DNA of 64,000 bases from JANQJA01 sp040880285 (GTDB taxonomy: Bacteria; Pseudomonadota; Gammaproteobacteria; Pseudomonadales; Azotimanducaceae), in NCBI GenBank assembly GCA_040880285.1, contig JBBDIT010000044.1, positions 41,497-105,496 on the forward strand, written 5' to 3'. A program made the translations under genes and the position numbers. The notes below the pieces were generated by a model, which worked only from the letters and a program-made list of their open reading frames with translations, was not told the origin of the DNA and did no database searches. Below are positions 50,417 through 57,634 of this stretch, piece by piece; positions within the stretch are counted from its first letter, which is position 1; every line of letters starts with the position of its first letter.

Positions 50417-51266
50417 CAGAACCCTGGTCGGTGGATAGGCCAAGGCGAGACAGGTAACTGTCGATCAGCCATCTGGAAATGGCAACCTTGCCAGGTATGC
50501 CCGGCAGGTCAGTGCAGTCAAACCAGGCCGCATCGGCAATCTCATCTTCCTGTAGCACAAGCTCGCCTGACTGATATTCGGCTAAAAATCCTAGCATCAG
50601 CGAATTCGGAAAAGGCCAGGACTGGCTACCCTGGTATTCGAGATTCGTCACGATCACGCCAACCTCTTCTTTGACTTCTCGCACCAGGGTCTCTTCAACC
50701 GACTCACCTGGTTCAACAAAACCTGCCAGGGTGCTATACATACCTTCCGGGAAACGATGATTCCTGGCCAGCAACACCTGATTGCCTTTGTGGATCAGGA
50801 CAATGATGGAAGGTGACAGTCTGGGATAAGCATGGATACCGCAATTGTCGCATACCATCGCCCGATCACCGTCATGCCGTCGGTTCAATTTGCCGCAACG
50901 ACCACAATACTGGTGGGTGCGAAACCAGTCCACGATCTGCACGGCCCGACTGGCAAGGCCAAACATCAAGTGATCGGTCTTACCAAAGAGGGAACGCAGA
51001 CCAGCAACCTCATTGAGTTGCTCTCTCGATTCAACCGCAAAACAGTGCTTGCCACCCAGGGTTCCCATGTAGTGAGATACGTGGGCAATCCCGCCAAGAT
51101 AGTCATGATCGGCTTCAGTCAGCGGCGTCCAAAGACCAGTTGCATCAAAGCGCTGCAGGATTTCACTGCCCGCAAACACAAAGTACCAGGCGTTATCGAC
51201 AAATTCGGGCGGTTGAACGGCGGCGATAAAGTCAGTATTGGCCTCTGGCCAGACAAACATCTCCAT
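50403..51266 (-). CDS. nudC: NAD(H) pyrophosphatase / RNA NAD-decapping hydrolase
   Basis: A 287-residue Nudix hydrolase that cleaves NADH and removes NAD caps from RNA. Zinc ribbon cysteines are in CGRCGKLNRRHDGDRAMVCDNCG (two pairs), the Nudix box is GFVEPGESVEETLVREVKEEVG in pieces, and the NudC signature SQSWPFPNS is close to the consensus SQPWPFPxS. The start ATG 51266 overlaps the dnaQ stop as TGATG; the frame also has a TTG one codon earlier. It belongs to the methyltransferase-rnhA-dnaQ-nudC run. Confidence 0.92.
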   Translation of the reverse strand: MEMFVWPEANTDFIAAVQPPEFVDNAWYFVFAGSEILQRFDATGLWTPLTEADHDYLGGIAHVSHYMGTLGGKHCFAVESREQLNEVAGLRSLFGKTDHLMFGLASRAVQIVDWFRTHQYCGRCGKLNRRHDGDRAMVCDNCGIHAYPRLSPSIIVLIHKGNQVLLARNHRFPEGMYSTLAGFVEPGESVEETLVREVKEEVGVIVTNLEYQGSQSWPFPNSLMLGFLAEYQSGELVLQEDEIADAAWFDCTDLPGIPGKVAISRWLIDSYLSRLGLSTDQGSATRS

Positions 51267-51988
51267 CAATCAGCTGACTCCAGTTGCTGCCAGACACTGA
51301 CGCCACTATCTGCTGACTCGGCAAGCCTGGCCAGTTTGCGTTCATGTGCCGATAACTCATCCTGATTCGGTCTAATCACCAACAAACGCCGTCGATCCGG
51401 ATCAAGGCTCCTTATTGTACCCACGTTCGAGACACCCTCTTGATCCGATGCGTCGAGGCCAAGCGATACCTGACCGCCGGTCATGAGAAGATAGACGTCC
51501 GCCAGAAGCTCTGCGTCCAACAGCGCGCCATGAATGTCCCGTTGGGAATTATCTATATTGTACCGTTTACACAATACGTCAAGATTATTTTTTTGCCCGG
51601 GGTGCTTGTTACGTGCGATTTCAAGGCTATCAACGACACTACAATAATCAGTGATAACGCCACACTTCCCGGGCATCAGGCTCATTTCATAGTTCAGGAA
51701 TGTAATATCAAACTCGGCATTGTGCATCACAAGCTCTGCGCCCCGAACGAAGTCAAGGAACTCATCAAATATATCTGCAAACCTGGGTTTGTCTACCAAA
51801 AACTCGCGAGTTATTCCATGTACCGCCAGGGCGCCGTCATCAACTTCACGCTCGGGGTTGATATAGTGATGTAATTGTCGACGCGTGAGTTTGCGATCAA
51901 GTAACTCAACACATCCGAGTTCGAGTATCCTGTGGCCCTCTTCTACTTCAAGGCCGGTGGTTTCTGTATCCAGTACAACCTGACGCAT
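51266..51988 (-). CDS. dnaQ: DNA polymerase III epsilon subunit (proofreading exonuclease)
   Basis: A 240-residue DEDDh exonuclease. Exo I is VLDTETTGLEVEEGHRILE, Exo II HNAEFDITFLNYE and Exo III with the catalytic His in DIHGALLDAELLADVYL. The C-terminal tail that binds the alpha subunit (about 195-240) is present. It removes misinserted bases during replication. The start is ATG 51988, which overlaps the stop of rnhA by one base, an arrangement known from many gammaproteobacteria. Confidence 0.95.
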   Translation of the reverse strand: MRQVVLDTETTGLEVEEGHRILELGCVELLDRKLTRRQLHHYINPEREVDDGALAVHGITREFLVDKPRFADIFDEFLDFVRGAELVMHNAEFDITFLNYEMSLMPGKCGVITDYCSVVDSLEIARNKHPGQKNNLDVLCKRYNIDNSQRDIHGALLDAELLADVYLLMTGGQVSLGLDASDQEGVSNVGTIRSLDPDRRRLLVIRPNQDELSAHERKLARLAESADSGVSVWQQLESAD

Positions 51989-52443
51989 TAGTTCTTTCCT
52001 GATACACCCAATAATTGGTCTATGCCACGATTGGCGAGTTCATCCGCCCGTTCGTTATCAGCATGTCCACTGTGCCCCTTGACCCAGTGCCACTCGATAT
52101 TGTGCTGCCTTGCCAGTTCATCCAGCCGCTGCCACAAATCCGCATTCTTGACCGGTTGACGATTGGCGGTCTTCCAGCCCCGCTGCTTCCAGTTACTTAT
52201 CCATTCAGTAATACCTTTACGCACATACTGCGAATCTGTTGTCAAAACCACCTTACAGTTTCTCGATAAAGCCGCAAGACCTTCAATGGCTGCAGTGAGC
52301 TCCATTCGGTTATTGGTCGTATTCTGTTCACCACCCCAGAGCTCCTTCTCATTATCACCGTATCGCATCAGTACACCCCATCCCCCTGGACCAGGATTAC
52401 GCCGGCAGGCACCATCAGTAAACATGTGGACCACAGGCGTCAC
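51988..52443 (-). CDS. rnhA: Ribonuclease HI
   Basis: A 151-residue type 1 RNase H that degrades RNA in RNA-DNA hybrids. The DEDD active site is spread over MFTDGACRRNPGPGGWG (Asp), NRMELTAAIEGL (Glu), TDSQYVRKGI (Asp) and HADNERADELA (Asp). GTG 52443 is chosen because it gives the family beginning VTPVVHMFTDGAC and has AGG four bases upstream; the longer open frame only overlaps the methyltransferase gene. It starts one base after that gene's stop. Confidence 0.94.
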   Translation of the reverse strand: MTPVVHMFTDGACRRNPGPGGWGVLMRYGDNEKELWGGEQNTTNNRMELTAAIEGLAALSRNCKVVLTTDSQYVRKGITEWISNWKQRGWKTANRQPVKNADLWQRLDELARQHNIEWHWVKGHSGHADNERADELANRGIDQLLGVSGKN

Positions 52444-52444
52444 G

Positions 52445-53263
52445 CTACCTGGTGGTTTCCGGTGGCGTATCTGGAGACGCAGGCGAAGTCGTGCGGGACA
52501 CACCGGAGTGAGGCACGCTCCCGCCTGCGGGCCGAACCACGGACAGCTGTCCAAACGCACGTTTCGGATTCCAGGTTGGCCGGATCGGCCGGATCGCCCC
52601 GACCTGTTTTCTGGCCACAATGACATAAACAGCACCGAACGGCAGGTTGGACTTCCGGCTTAGCCCTCTGGAGTAATCCGGCACGCGGGGCAACAGGTTG
52701 CCGCGATTGGTGGGCAATCCATACGTTGTGTAGTGTACGCGGTCGATCTTGAAGTTGAGCAGGTTGAGCCAGTCCATGAGTCGTCCAGGCCGGACAAAAT
52801 GACCGATCCAGGGCGCGTTGCCCTGTAACTTTCCAAAGGGCTTGAACAGACCCCACAAGCTTACAGGATTGAAACCAACGATCACCAGATGACCCATCGG
52901 AATCGATACGCGGGCGATTTCCCTCAACATGTCATGTGGCGAATCGTAGAAATCGAGCAGATGATGCAACAGAACGACATCCATACTGTCATTCTCGAAC
53001 GGTAGCTCCGTTGCTCGCCCGACAAACGGAGATTCATCATCCAGGGACAAGCCCATCGTCATTTTCTGCTGGATCGAACTGGCACCAAACAGGGGACTTT
53101 GCTGAATACTGAGCTGCAGGAAGTGATACCCGAAAAAACCCGGCAAAAGTTGATCCAGGACCGCACGCTGGCCTTTCATGACCTGTTGCCCAAGGGGGCT
53201 TTCGAACCATTGCCGAATCTGCTGCAGGATGGCGCGCTGGCTGTTTTGCTGATTACCGCTCAT
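52445..53263 (-). CDS. SAM-dependent methyltransferase next to rnhA (YafS-like)
   Basis: A 272-residue class I methyltransferase. The core around ATELPFENDSMDVVLLHHLLDF, DMLREIARVSIPMGHLVIVGFNPVSLWG and the C-terminal GAVYVIVARKQ matches the YafS-like proteins found beside rnhA. Motif I with its glycine loop is not obvious. The last 40 residues (after RKQVG) are basic, Pro-rich and unlike the family. The start region (MSGNQQNSQRAIL) is duplicated in a six-copy 17-bp array across the scaffold gap, so the true 5' end and its translation signals are uncertain. Confidence 0.82.
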   Translation of the reverse strand: MSGNQQNSQRAILQQIRQWFESPLGQQVMKGQRAVLDQLLPGFFGYHFLQLSIQQSPLFGASSIQQKMTMGLSLDDESPFVGRATELPFENDSMDVVLLHHLLDFYDSPHDMLREIARVSIPMGHLVIVGFNPVSLWGLFKPFGKLQGNAPWIGHFVRPGRLMDWLNLLNFKIDRVHYTTYGLPTNRGNLLPRVPDYSRGLSRKSNLPFGAVYVIVARKQVGAIRPIRPTWNPKRAFGQLSVVRPAGGSVPHSGVSRTTSPASPDTPPETTR

Positions 53264-53268
53264 GGCTG

Positions 53269-53368
53269 NNNNNNNNNNNNNNNNNNNNNNNNNNNNNNNN
53301 NNNNNNNNNNNNNNNNNNNNNNNNNNNNNNNNNNNNNNNNNNNNNNNNNNNNNNNNNNNNNNNNNNNN
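53269..53368. other. Assembly gap of 100 N
   Basis: Exactly 100 N, the usual placeholder of a scaffolder. The 55 bases just before it (53214-53268) reappear just after it (53369-53423), so the gap probably comes from the tandem array that follows and may hold no unique sequence at all. Confidence 0.97.
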
Positions 53369-53408
53369 CGAATCTGCTGCAGGATGGCGCGCTGGCTGTT
53401 TTGCTGAT

Positions 53409-53510
53409 TACCGCTCATGGCTGAATACCGCTCATGGCTGAATACCGCTCATGGCTGAATACCGCTCATGGCTGTCTACCGCTCATGGCTGTCTACCGCT
53501 CATGGCTGTT
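53409..53510. repeat. Six-copy 17-bp tandem array carrying start codons
   Basis: Units TACCGCTCATGGCTG(AA/TC/TT) repeat with a period of 17: 53409-53425, 53426-53442, 53443-53459 (ending AA), 53460-53476, 53477-53493 (ending TC) and 53494-53510 (ending TT). A seventh start of a unit is seen at 53254-53268 before the gap. On the minus strand each unit contains ATGAGCGGTA, a copy of the methyltransferase start. Confidence 0.95.
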
Positions 53511-53528
53511 TCTGTTGACAGATATCAT

Positions 53529-53534
53529 TATAAT
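53529..53534. promoter_or_regulatory. Candidate divergent -10 box between methyltransferase and mltD
   Basis: TATAAT at 53529-53534 lies within ATTATAAT, which reads the same on both strands. On the plus strand it is 27 bases before mltD. On the minus strand TTGAAC is 19 bases upstream as a possible -35. The nearby TTGACA (53515-53520) is only eight bases away and so not its -35. Confidence 0.4.
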
Positions 53535-53560
53535 TACAGTTTATCCGCGCTGTTCAAGTC

Positions 53561-55216
53561 ATGAAGTACGTAATCCAGTTTAGCATCATTCTCACCCTGA
53601 TTGTCCTGGCTGGCTGCCAGGTAATTGAGAGGACAGGTAGCCTTGATGAACCTGCCATAGTGGCAGACCCGATAGCGTCATCTTTACCTCACCTGGATGA
53701 CGACGTCCAGATCGCAGCAGCCGATATGGAGGAAGCGTCGGCAGAAACAGCGATCGACCTGGATGAACCGGTTGATGTCGCGCTCGAAGTCGGGCCTGAC
53801 CCGGACCTGTGGCAACGTATTCGTGACGGCTTCCAACTTGACCATCACATGGAAGAAGCAAGGGTCAGGTCTGAATTCAACTGGTATGCACGGCATCCGG
53901 AATATCTGGACCGGGTAGCCACGAGAGCATCCCGGCATCTCTATCACATTGTCGAAGCAATAGAAGCGCGCGGCCTTCCCATGGAGTTTGCACTGCTTCC
54001 GATTGTCGAGAGCGCATTTGATCCCTTCGCCTACTCCCATGGTCGCGCCTCGGGATTGTGGCAATTCATACCAGCAACCGGCAGGCGCTATGGGCTCAAA
54101 ATAGATTATTGGTACGATGGCCGTCGCGATGTACCCGCTGCAACCACTGCCGCGCTGGATTACCTTGAGACCCTGTATAAAATGCTGGGCCAGGATTGGT
54201 TACTCGCCCTTGCCGCGTACAACTCAGGAGAGGGTAACGTTCGCTATTCCATCAGGAAGAACGAAAAGGCAGGCAAGCCAACCGATTTCTGGTCGTTGGG
54301 ATTGCTGGCCGAAACGCGTGCTTATGTGCCCAGGCTACTGGCGATCAGCGCACTCATTTCCGATCCGGCAAAGTACGACATCCAATTAAAGTCGATACCC
54401 AACTTGCCCTACTGGACACCGGTAGACATCGGGTCACAACTAGACCTCGCCAGGGCTGCTCAGCTTTCCGACATCTCAACAGAAGAACTCTATCTCCTGA
54501 ATCCGGCGTTCAACAAATGGTCGACGCCTCCAGAGGGTCCCCATCGCCTGCTCGTCCCGGTCGCAAAAGCAGAAAGCTTCAAAGAGGCGATCGAAAACTT
54601 ACCGGTATCGGCACGATTGACCTGGCGGCGCCATCCGGTCAAATCCGGCGAAAGCCTGAGTGTCATAGCAGCACGATATAACACCAGCATCGATACAATA
54701 CGTAACGCCAACAATATCCGGGGCAACGTGATCAGGGCTGGAGAAGCTCTGCTCGTACCGGTTGCAAGCCAGGACCAGGCTGCCTACGAGCTCAGTGAAG
54801 AGGGACGCTTGCAGAAAACCCGTGCCCACGCCGAGAAACGAGCCGGCACCAAACCGCTGACCTATACCATCCGCCCTGGCGACAACTTCTGGGACTTATC
54901 CCGGCATTTCAATGTCTCGATGCGTGACCTGGCCAGGTGGAATGGCATGGCCACTACAGACCTTTTAATACCAGGCAAAGATCTCAAGATATTCACTGAC
55001 AAGCCAGTTGAGATTGCCGTTGCGCCCTCACACAACGAAGTCATCAGGAAGGTAAACTACCGCGTCAGGAATGGAGAGTCCTTGTCGCTCATTGCAGCTA
55101 AATTCAATGTACCCTTGTCCAGCATCATCAAATGGAATCAGGACGTCACCGGACGGAAATACCTCCAGCCCGGAGATCTACTAACCCTTTTTGTAGACGT
55201 CACAGCCCAGGATTAG
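53561..55216 (+). CDS. mltD: Membrane-bound lytic murein transglycosylase D
   Basis: A 551-residue outer-membrane lipoprotein (Cys19 in LAGCQV) that cuts peptidoglycan and leaves 1,6-anhydromuropeptides. The SLT domain (about 120-280) shows catalytic Glu in LLPIVESAFDP, ASGLWQFIPATGRRYG and LALAAYNSGEGNV. Three LysM domains follow (about 352-400, 433-480 and 500-548), which bind glycan. E. coli MltD has two or three LysM copies, so the layout is normal. It diverges from the methyltransferase gene; the region between holds the tandem array and a candidate divergent promoter. Confidence 0.94.
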   Translation: MKYVIQFSIILTLIVLAGCQVIERTGSLDEPAIVADPIASSLPHLDDDVQIAAADMEEASAETAIDLDEPVDVALEVGPDPDLWQRIRDGFQLDHHMEEARVRSEFNWYARHPEYLDRVATRASRHLYHIVEAIEARGLPMEFALLPIVESAFDPFAYSHGRASGLWQFIPATGRRYGLKIDYWYDGRRDVPAATTAALDYLETLYKMLGQDWLLALAAYNSGEGNVRYSIRKNEKAGKPTDFWSLGLLAETRAYVPRLLAISALISDPAKYDIQLKSIPNLPYWTPVDIGSQLDLARAAQLSDISTEELYLLNPAFNKWSTPPEGPHRLLVPVAKAESFKEAIENLPVSARLTWRRHPVKSGESLSVIAARYNTSIDTIRNANNIRGNVIRAGEALLVPVASQDQAAYELSEEGRLQKTRAHAEKRAGTKPLTYTIRPGDNFWDLSRHFNVSMRDLARWNGMATTDLLIPGKDLKIFTDKPVEIAVAPSHNEVIRKVNYRVRNGESLSLIAAKFNVPLSSIIKWNQDVTGRKYLQPGDLLTLFVDVTAQD

Positions 55217-55225
55217 CATCGCAGA

Positions 55226-57112
55226 TCACCTGCTACGAGAAATGTCGCCTGCTTCTGCGAGTTGGTTCCTGAACTCCCGGTACTCGAATGCCCCGCGTTG
55301 ATTCTCAAGGATACGTTTCAGCCCCTCGAGCTCAGCGACATTCATCTGGCTCTCCGGTTGGTTCCTGACATTGGTCACGCTGATCACCACGGCGTCACCG
55401 CTGGACAGCAGACTATAGCCTACTGATTTGGTTGTCTCGGCCGGTCTGGGCAGCCTGAAGGCTTCCTGGTTAATCTCACGGTCCATATCGGCCTGGTTTC
55501 TACTTGCCTCGCTCACTACTGTCCAGGACAGTCCGTATTGATCGGCCACATAACGTGTAATCGCGCCCTCTTCCAGCATGGCTACAATTTCTTCTGCACG
55601 TGCTCTGGCCATCTCCATCGCCTTCTGGCGGGCAAGCTGTTGTCGAACTTCGACCTTGACCTGTTCGAAATCCTTGATCTGGCGCGGTTTGTGTTCACGT
55701 ACGCGAACAACTACATGGTGATTCGGCGTCACTTCGATGATTCGACTGTTATTACCGTCCATTAGTACATCCGGCTCAAGAGCCGCCGCGATGACCTCTG
55801 GATTTGCGGCGATGCCGGTCGTTATGCCGCTGCCGACATGCCCGGTAGACTTCACCTCCAGGTCCAGTTCTGCCGCCGGGCCAATAAGGTCGGGAGACTC
55901 GAACGACAACTCACTCAGCTGCCCGGAAAGCCCGACAAAGATTTCTTCGGCTTTTGCTTCACGAAATTCCTGCTCTACCTGATCCCGTACCTCTGCAAAG
56001 CCCGGCGCGCTCGCTTCTTCAATTCCCAGCAGCTTGATCAGGTGATAGCCGAACTCGGTCTGCACCGGTGTTGAAAGCTGATTCAACCCTAACTCCCATG
56101 CCACTTCTTCAAACTCAGGAACGAAAGTTCCCGGCGGACTGAATCCGAGATCACCGCCCTGTGCTGCCGAGCCAGGATCTTCCGACAACTCCCTTGCGAG
56201 CTCCGAAAAATCTTCCCCCGATTTAATGCGCTCGTAAATGTCATTGATGCGTGCCTCGGCTTGCCCGGCAGAAACCTCGTCGTTGGTTTCAATCAGGATA
56301 TGAGCCACACGTCGGTTTTCAGGTCGCGCATAAAGACTCCTGGTGTCTTCGTAGAATTGCCTGAGCTCTTCTTCGTCTACGGTAACTTGTGCCATCAGGT
56401 CACTACGTTTTAATTCGATATAGTCGAGATCGACCGTCTCCTGTGTCATAAATTCAGTTGGATTATTGTCATAATAAGTCCGCACCTCGTCTTCGGTAAC
56501 GGCTACTTCATCCACCAGTGTGTCCACATCAATACGCAAGTAGGCGATGTCGCGAACCTGCTGGGCCAGCGAACTCAACCGCCTTAGCTGCGCCTCCGTG
56601 AGAAAAGCCGATTCCTGGATACTTTCCGCAAGTTGTTGCAATTTCTTATCTGTGTGCATTTCGGCCCGGTACGAGAGTGGCGTATAGCCGGCACCACCAA
56701 TAACCATCTGAAACTGGCCAGGGTTAAATACACCATCAATCTGGAACACTTCCGTTTCGACGATTTCCCGATCGATGGCCTCGTCGCTAAAAAATAGACC
56801 GAGATCATCGGCGGCCACACTCAACAACTTTCGATTGATCAGGTTCTGGAGCACATCCCGACGAAGTGCATCTTCATTGATTTCCGCTGGCGAGCGACCC
56901 TCGGCAAGCAACAACCTTCGGTTTCGCTCAACAGCTATTTCCATTTCCTGCTGTGTTACATCCTCGCCGTTAACGGTCGCAACTTTAGGTACCGGGGCGA
57001 GAAACGTCGTAATAGAACCGAAACCGAACAATGCAAAAACAACAATAATCAGCCCGATCAGGATCTTGGATATGACCCCCTCGGAACTGTCCCGGAGCGA
57101 CTGGATCGACAT
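55226..57112 (-). CDS. ppiD: Peptidyl-prolyl isomerase-like chaperone PpiD
   Basis: A 628-residue inner-membrane chaperone at the exit of the Sec translocon. One N-terminal membrane helix (about 14-36) leads to a SurA-N-like domain, a parvulin domain (about 255-350: RRVAHILIETNDEV, AARELSEDPGSAAQGGDLGF-like, STPVQTEFGYHLIKL) and a second, less conserved parvulin-like region. ATG 57112 is preferred; the upstream part of the frame runs into the hupB terminator. It is convergent with mltD and follows hupB, the same order as in E. coli lon-hupB-ppiD. Confidence 0.93.
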   Translation of the reverse strand: MSIQSLRDSSEGVISKILIGLIIVVFALFGFGSITTFLAPVPKVATVNGEDVTQQEMEIAVERNRRLLLAEGRSPAEINEDALRRDVLQNLINRKLLSVAADDLGLFFSDEAIDREIVETEVFQIDGVFNPGQFQMVIGGAGYTPLSYRAEMHTDKKLQQLAESIQESAFLTEAQLRRLSSLAQQVRDIAYLRIDVDTLVDEVAVTEDEVRTYYDNNPTEFMTQETVDLDYIELKRSDLMAQVTVDEEELRQFYEDTRSLYARPENRRVAHILIETNDEVSAGQAEARINDIYERIKSGEDFSELARELSEDPGSAAQGGDLGFSPPGTFVPEFEEVAWELGLNQLSTPVQTEFGYHLIKLLGIEEASAPGFAEVRDQVEQEFREAKAEEIFVGLSGQLSELSFESPDLIGPAAELDLEVKSTGHVGSGITTGIAANPEVIAAALEPDVLMDGNNSRIIEVTPNHHVVVRVREHKPRQIKDFEQVKVEVRQQLARQKAMEMARARAEEIVAMLEEGAITRYVADQYGLSWTVVSEASRNQADMDREINQEAFRLPRPAETTKSVGYSLLSSGDAVVISVTNVRNQPESQMNVAELEGLKRILENQRGAFEYREFRNQLAEAGDISRSR

Positions 57113-57129
57113 TTGTAACTGTACCCTGT

Positions 57130-57160
57130 AAAAAAAATGGCGCATACATGATGCGCCATT
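57130..57160 (-). terminator. Rho-independent terminator of hupB
   Basis: AATGGCGCAT (57136-57145) pairs perfectly with ATGCGCCATT (57151-57160) around a five-base loop. On the minus strand this 10-bp stem is followed by a run of seven or eight T (complement of 57130-57137). It lies 58 bases past the hupB stop and just before the ppiD start. Confidence 0.85.
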
Positions 57161-57217
57161 TTGCGTTCATTTTTAAGCGGTTTAACAAAAGGCAGGAATA
57201 CCTTTAGCTCAATTAAC

Positions 57218-57490
57218 TCAATTTACCGCGTCTTTTAGCGCCTTGCCTGCCTTGAAGGCTGGCACCTTGGCAGCGGAAATCTGGATCTCCGCACCGGTTT
57301 GTGGATTACGACCCGTACGTGCCGCCCGCTGGCGTACAGTAAAAGTGCCGAAGCCCACCAGCACAACTGATTCCCCTTTTTTCAGAGCGCCTGTAACCGA
57401 ATCGATCATTGAGTCCAGTGCTCGACCTGCTGCCGCCTTAGTAATGTCGGCAGACGCTGCGATGTTCTCTATAAGTTCTTGTTTATTCAC
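57218..57490 (-). CDS. hupB: DNA-binding protein HU-beta
   Basis: A 90-residue nucleoid protein that bends DNA as a dimer. The family sequence is complete: NKQELIENIAASADITKAAAGRALDS, the arm-leading GFGTFTVRQRAARTGRNPQTG with the conserved RNP, and KVPAFKAGKALKDAVN. Translation starts at GTG 57490 with AAGGGG six bases upstream; the longer frame is not part of HU. It sits between lon and ppiD and ends in a clear terminator. Confidence 0.95.
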   Translation of the reverse strand: MNKQELIENIAASADITKAAAGRALDSMIDSVTGALKKGESVVLVGFGTFTVRQRAARTGRNPQTGAEIQISAAKVPAFKAGKALKDAVN

Positions 57491-57634
57491 TCTGTACCCC
57501 TTATTTGTTTGTAAAAAATGGTTTTCAAACTTTGTGAAAATGTCCCGATCGCTGCCCACAATCCTTTGCGGATTACCCCATGCCCTACGTGATCCTTATA
57601 CCAACTGTGGAAAATAGCTGTCAAGCCAATTGTC

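Noticed and set aside
52444..52635. N-terminal extension of rnhA
   Set aside because: It overlaps the methyltransferase end, is Arg/Pro-rich and is not found in RNase HI, which starts MTPVVxxxTDGAC-like at 52443.
53099..53407. Plus-strand frame running through the N gap
   Set aside because: It is the complement of the methyltransferase start on both sides of the gap, and a frame across unknown bases has no meaning.
53515..53534. TTGACA and TATAAT as a promoter for mltD
   Set aside because: The boxes are only eight bases apart, too close for sigma-70; only the -10 candidate is kept.
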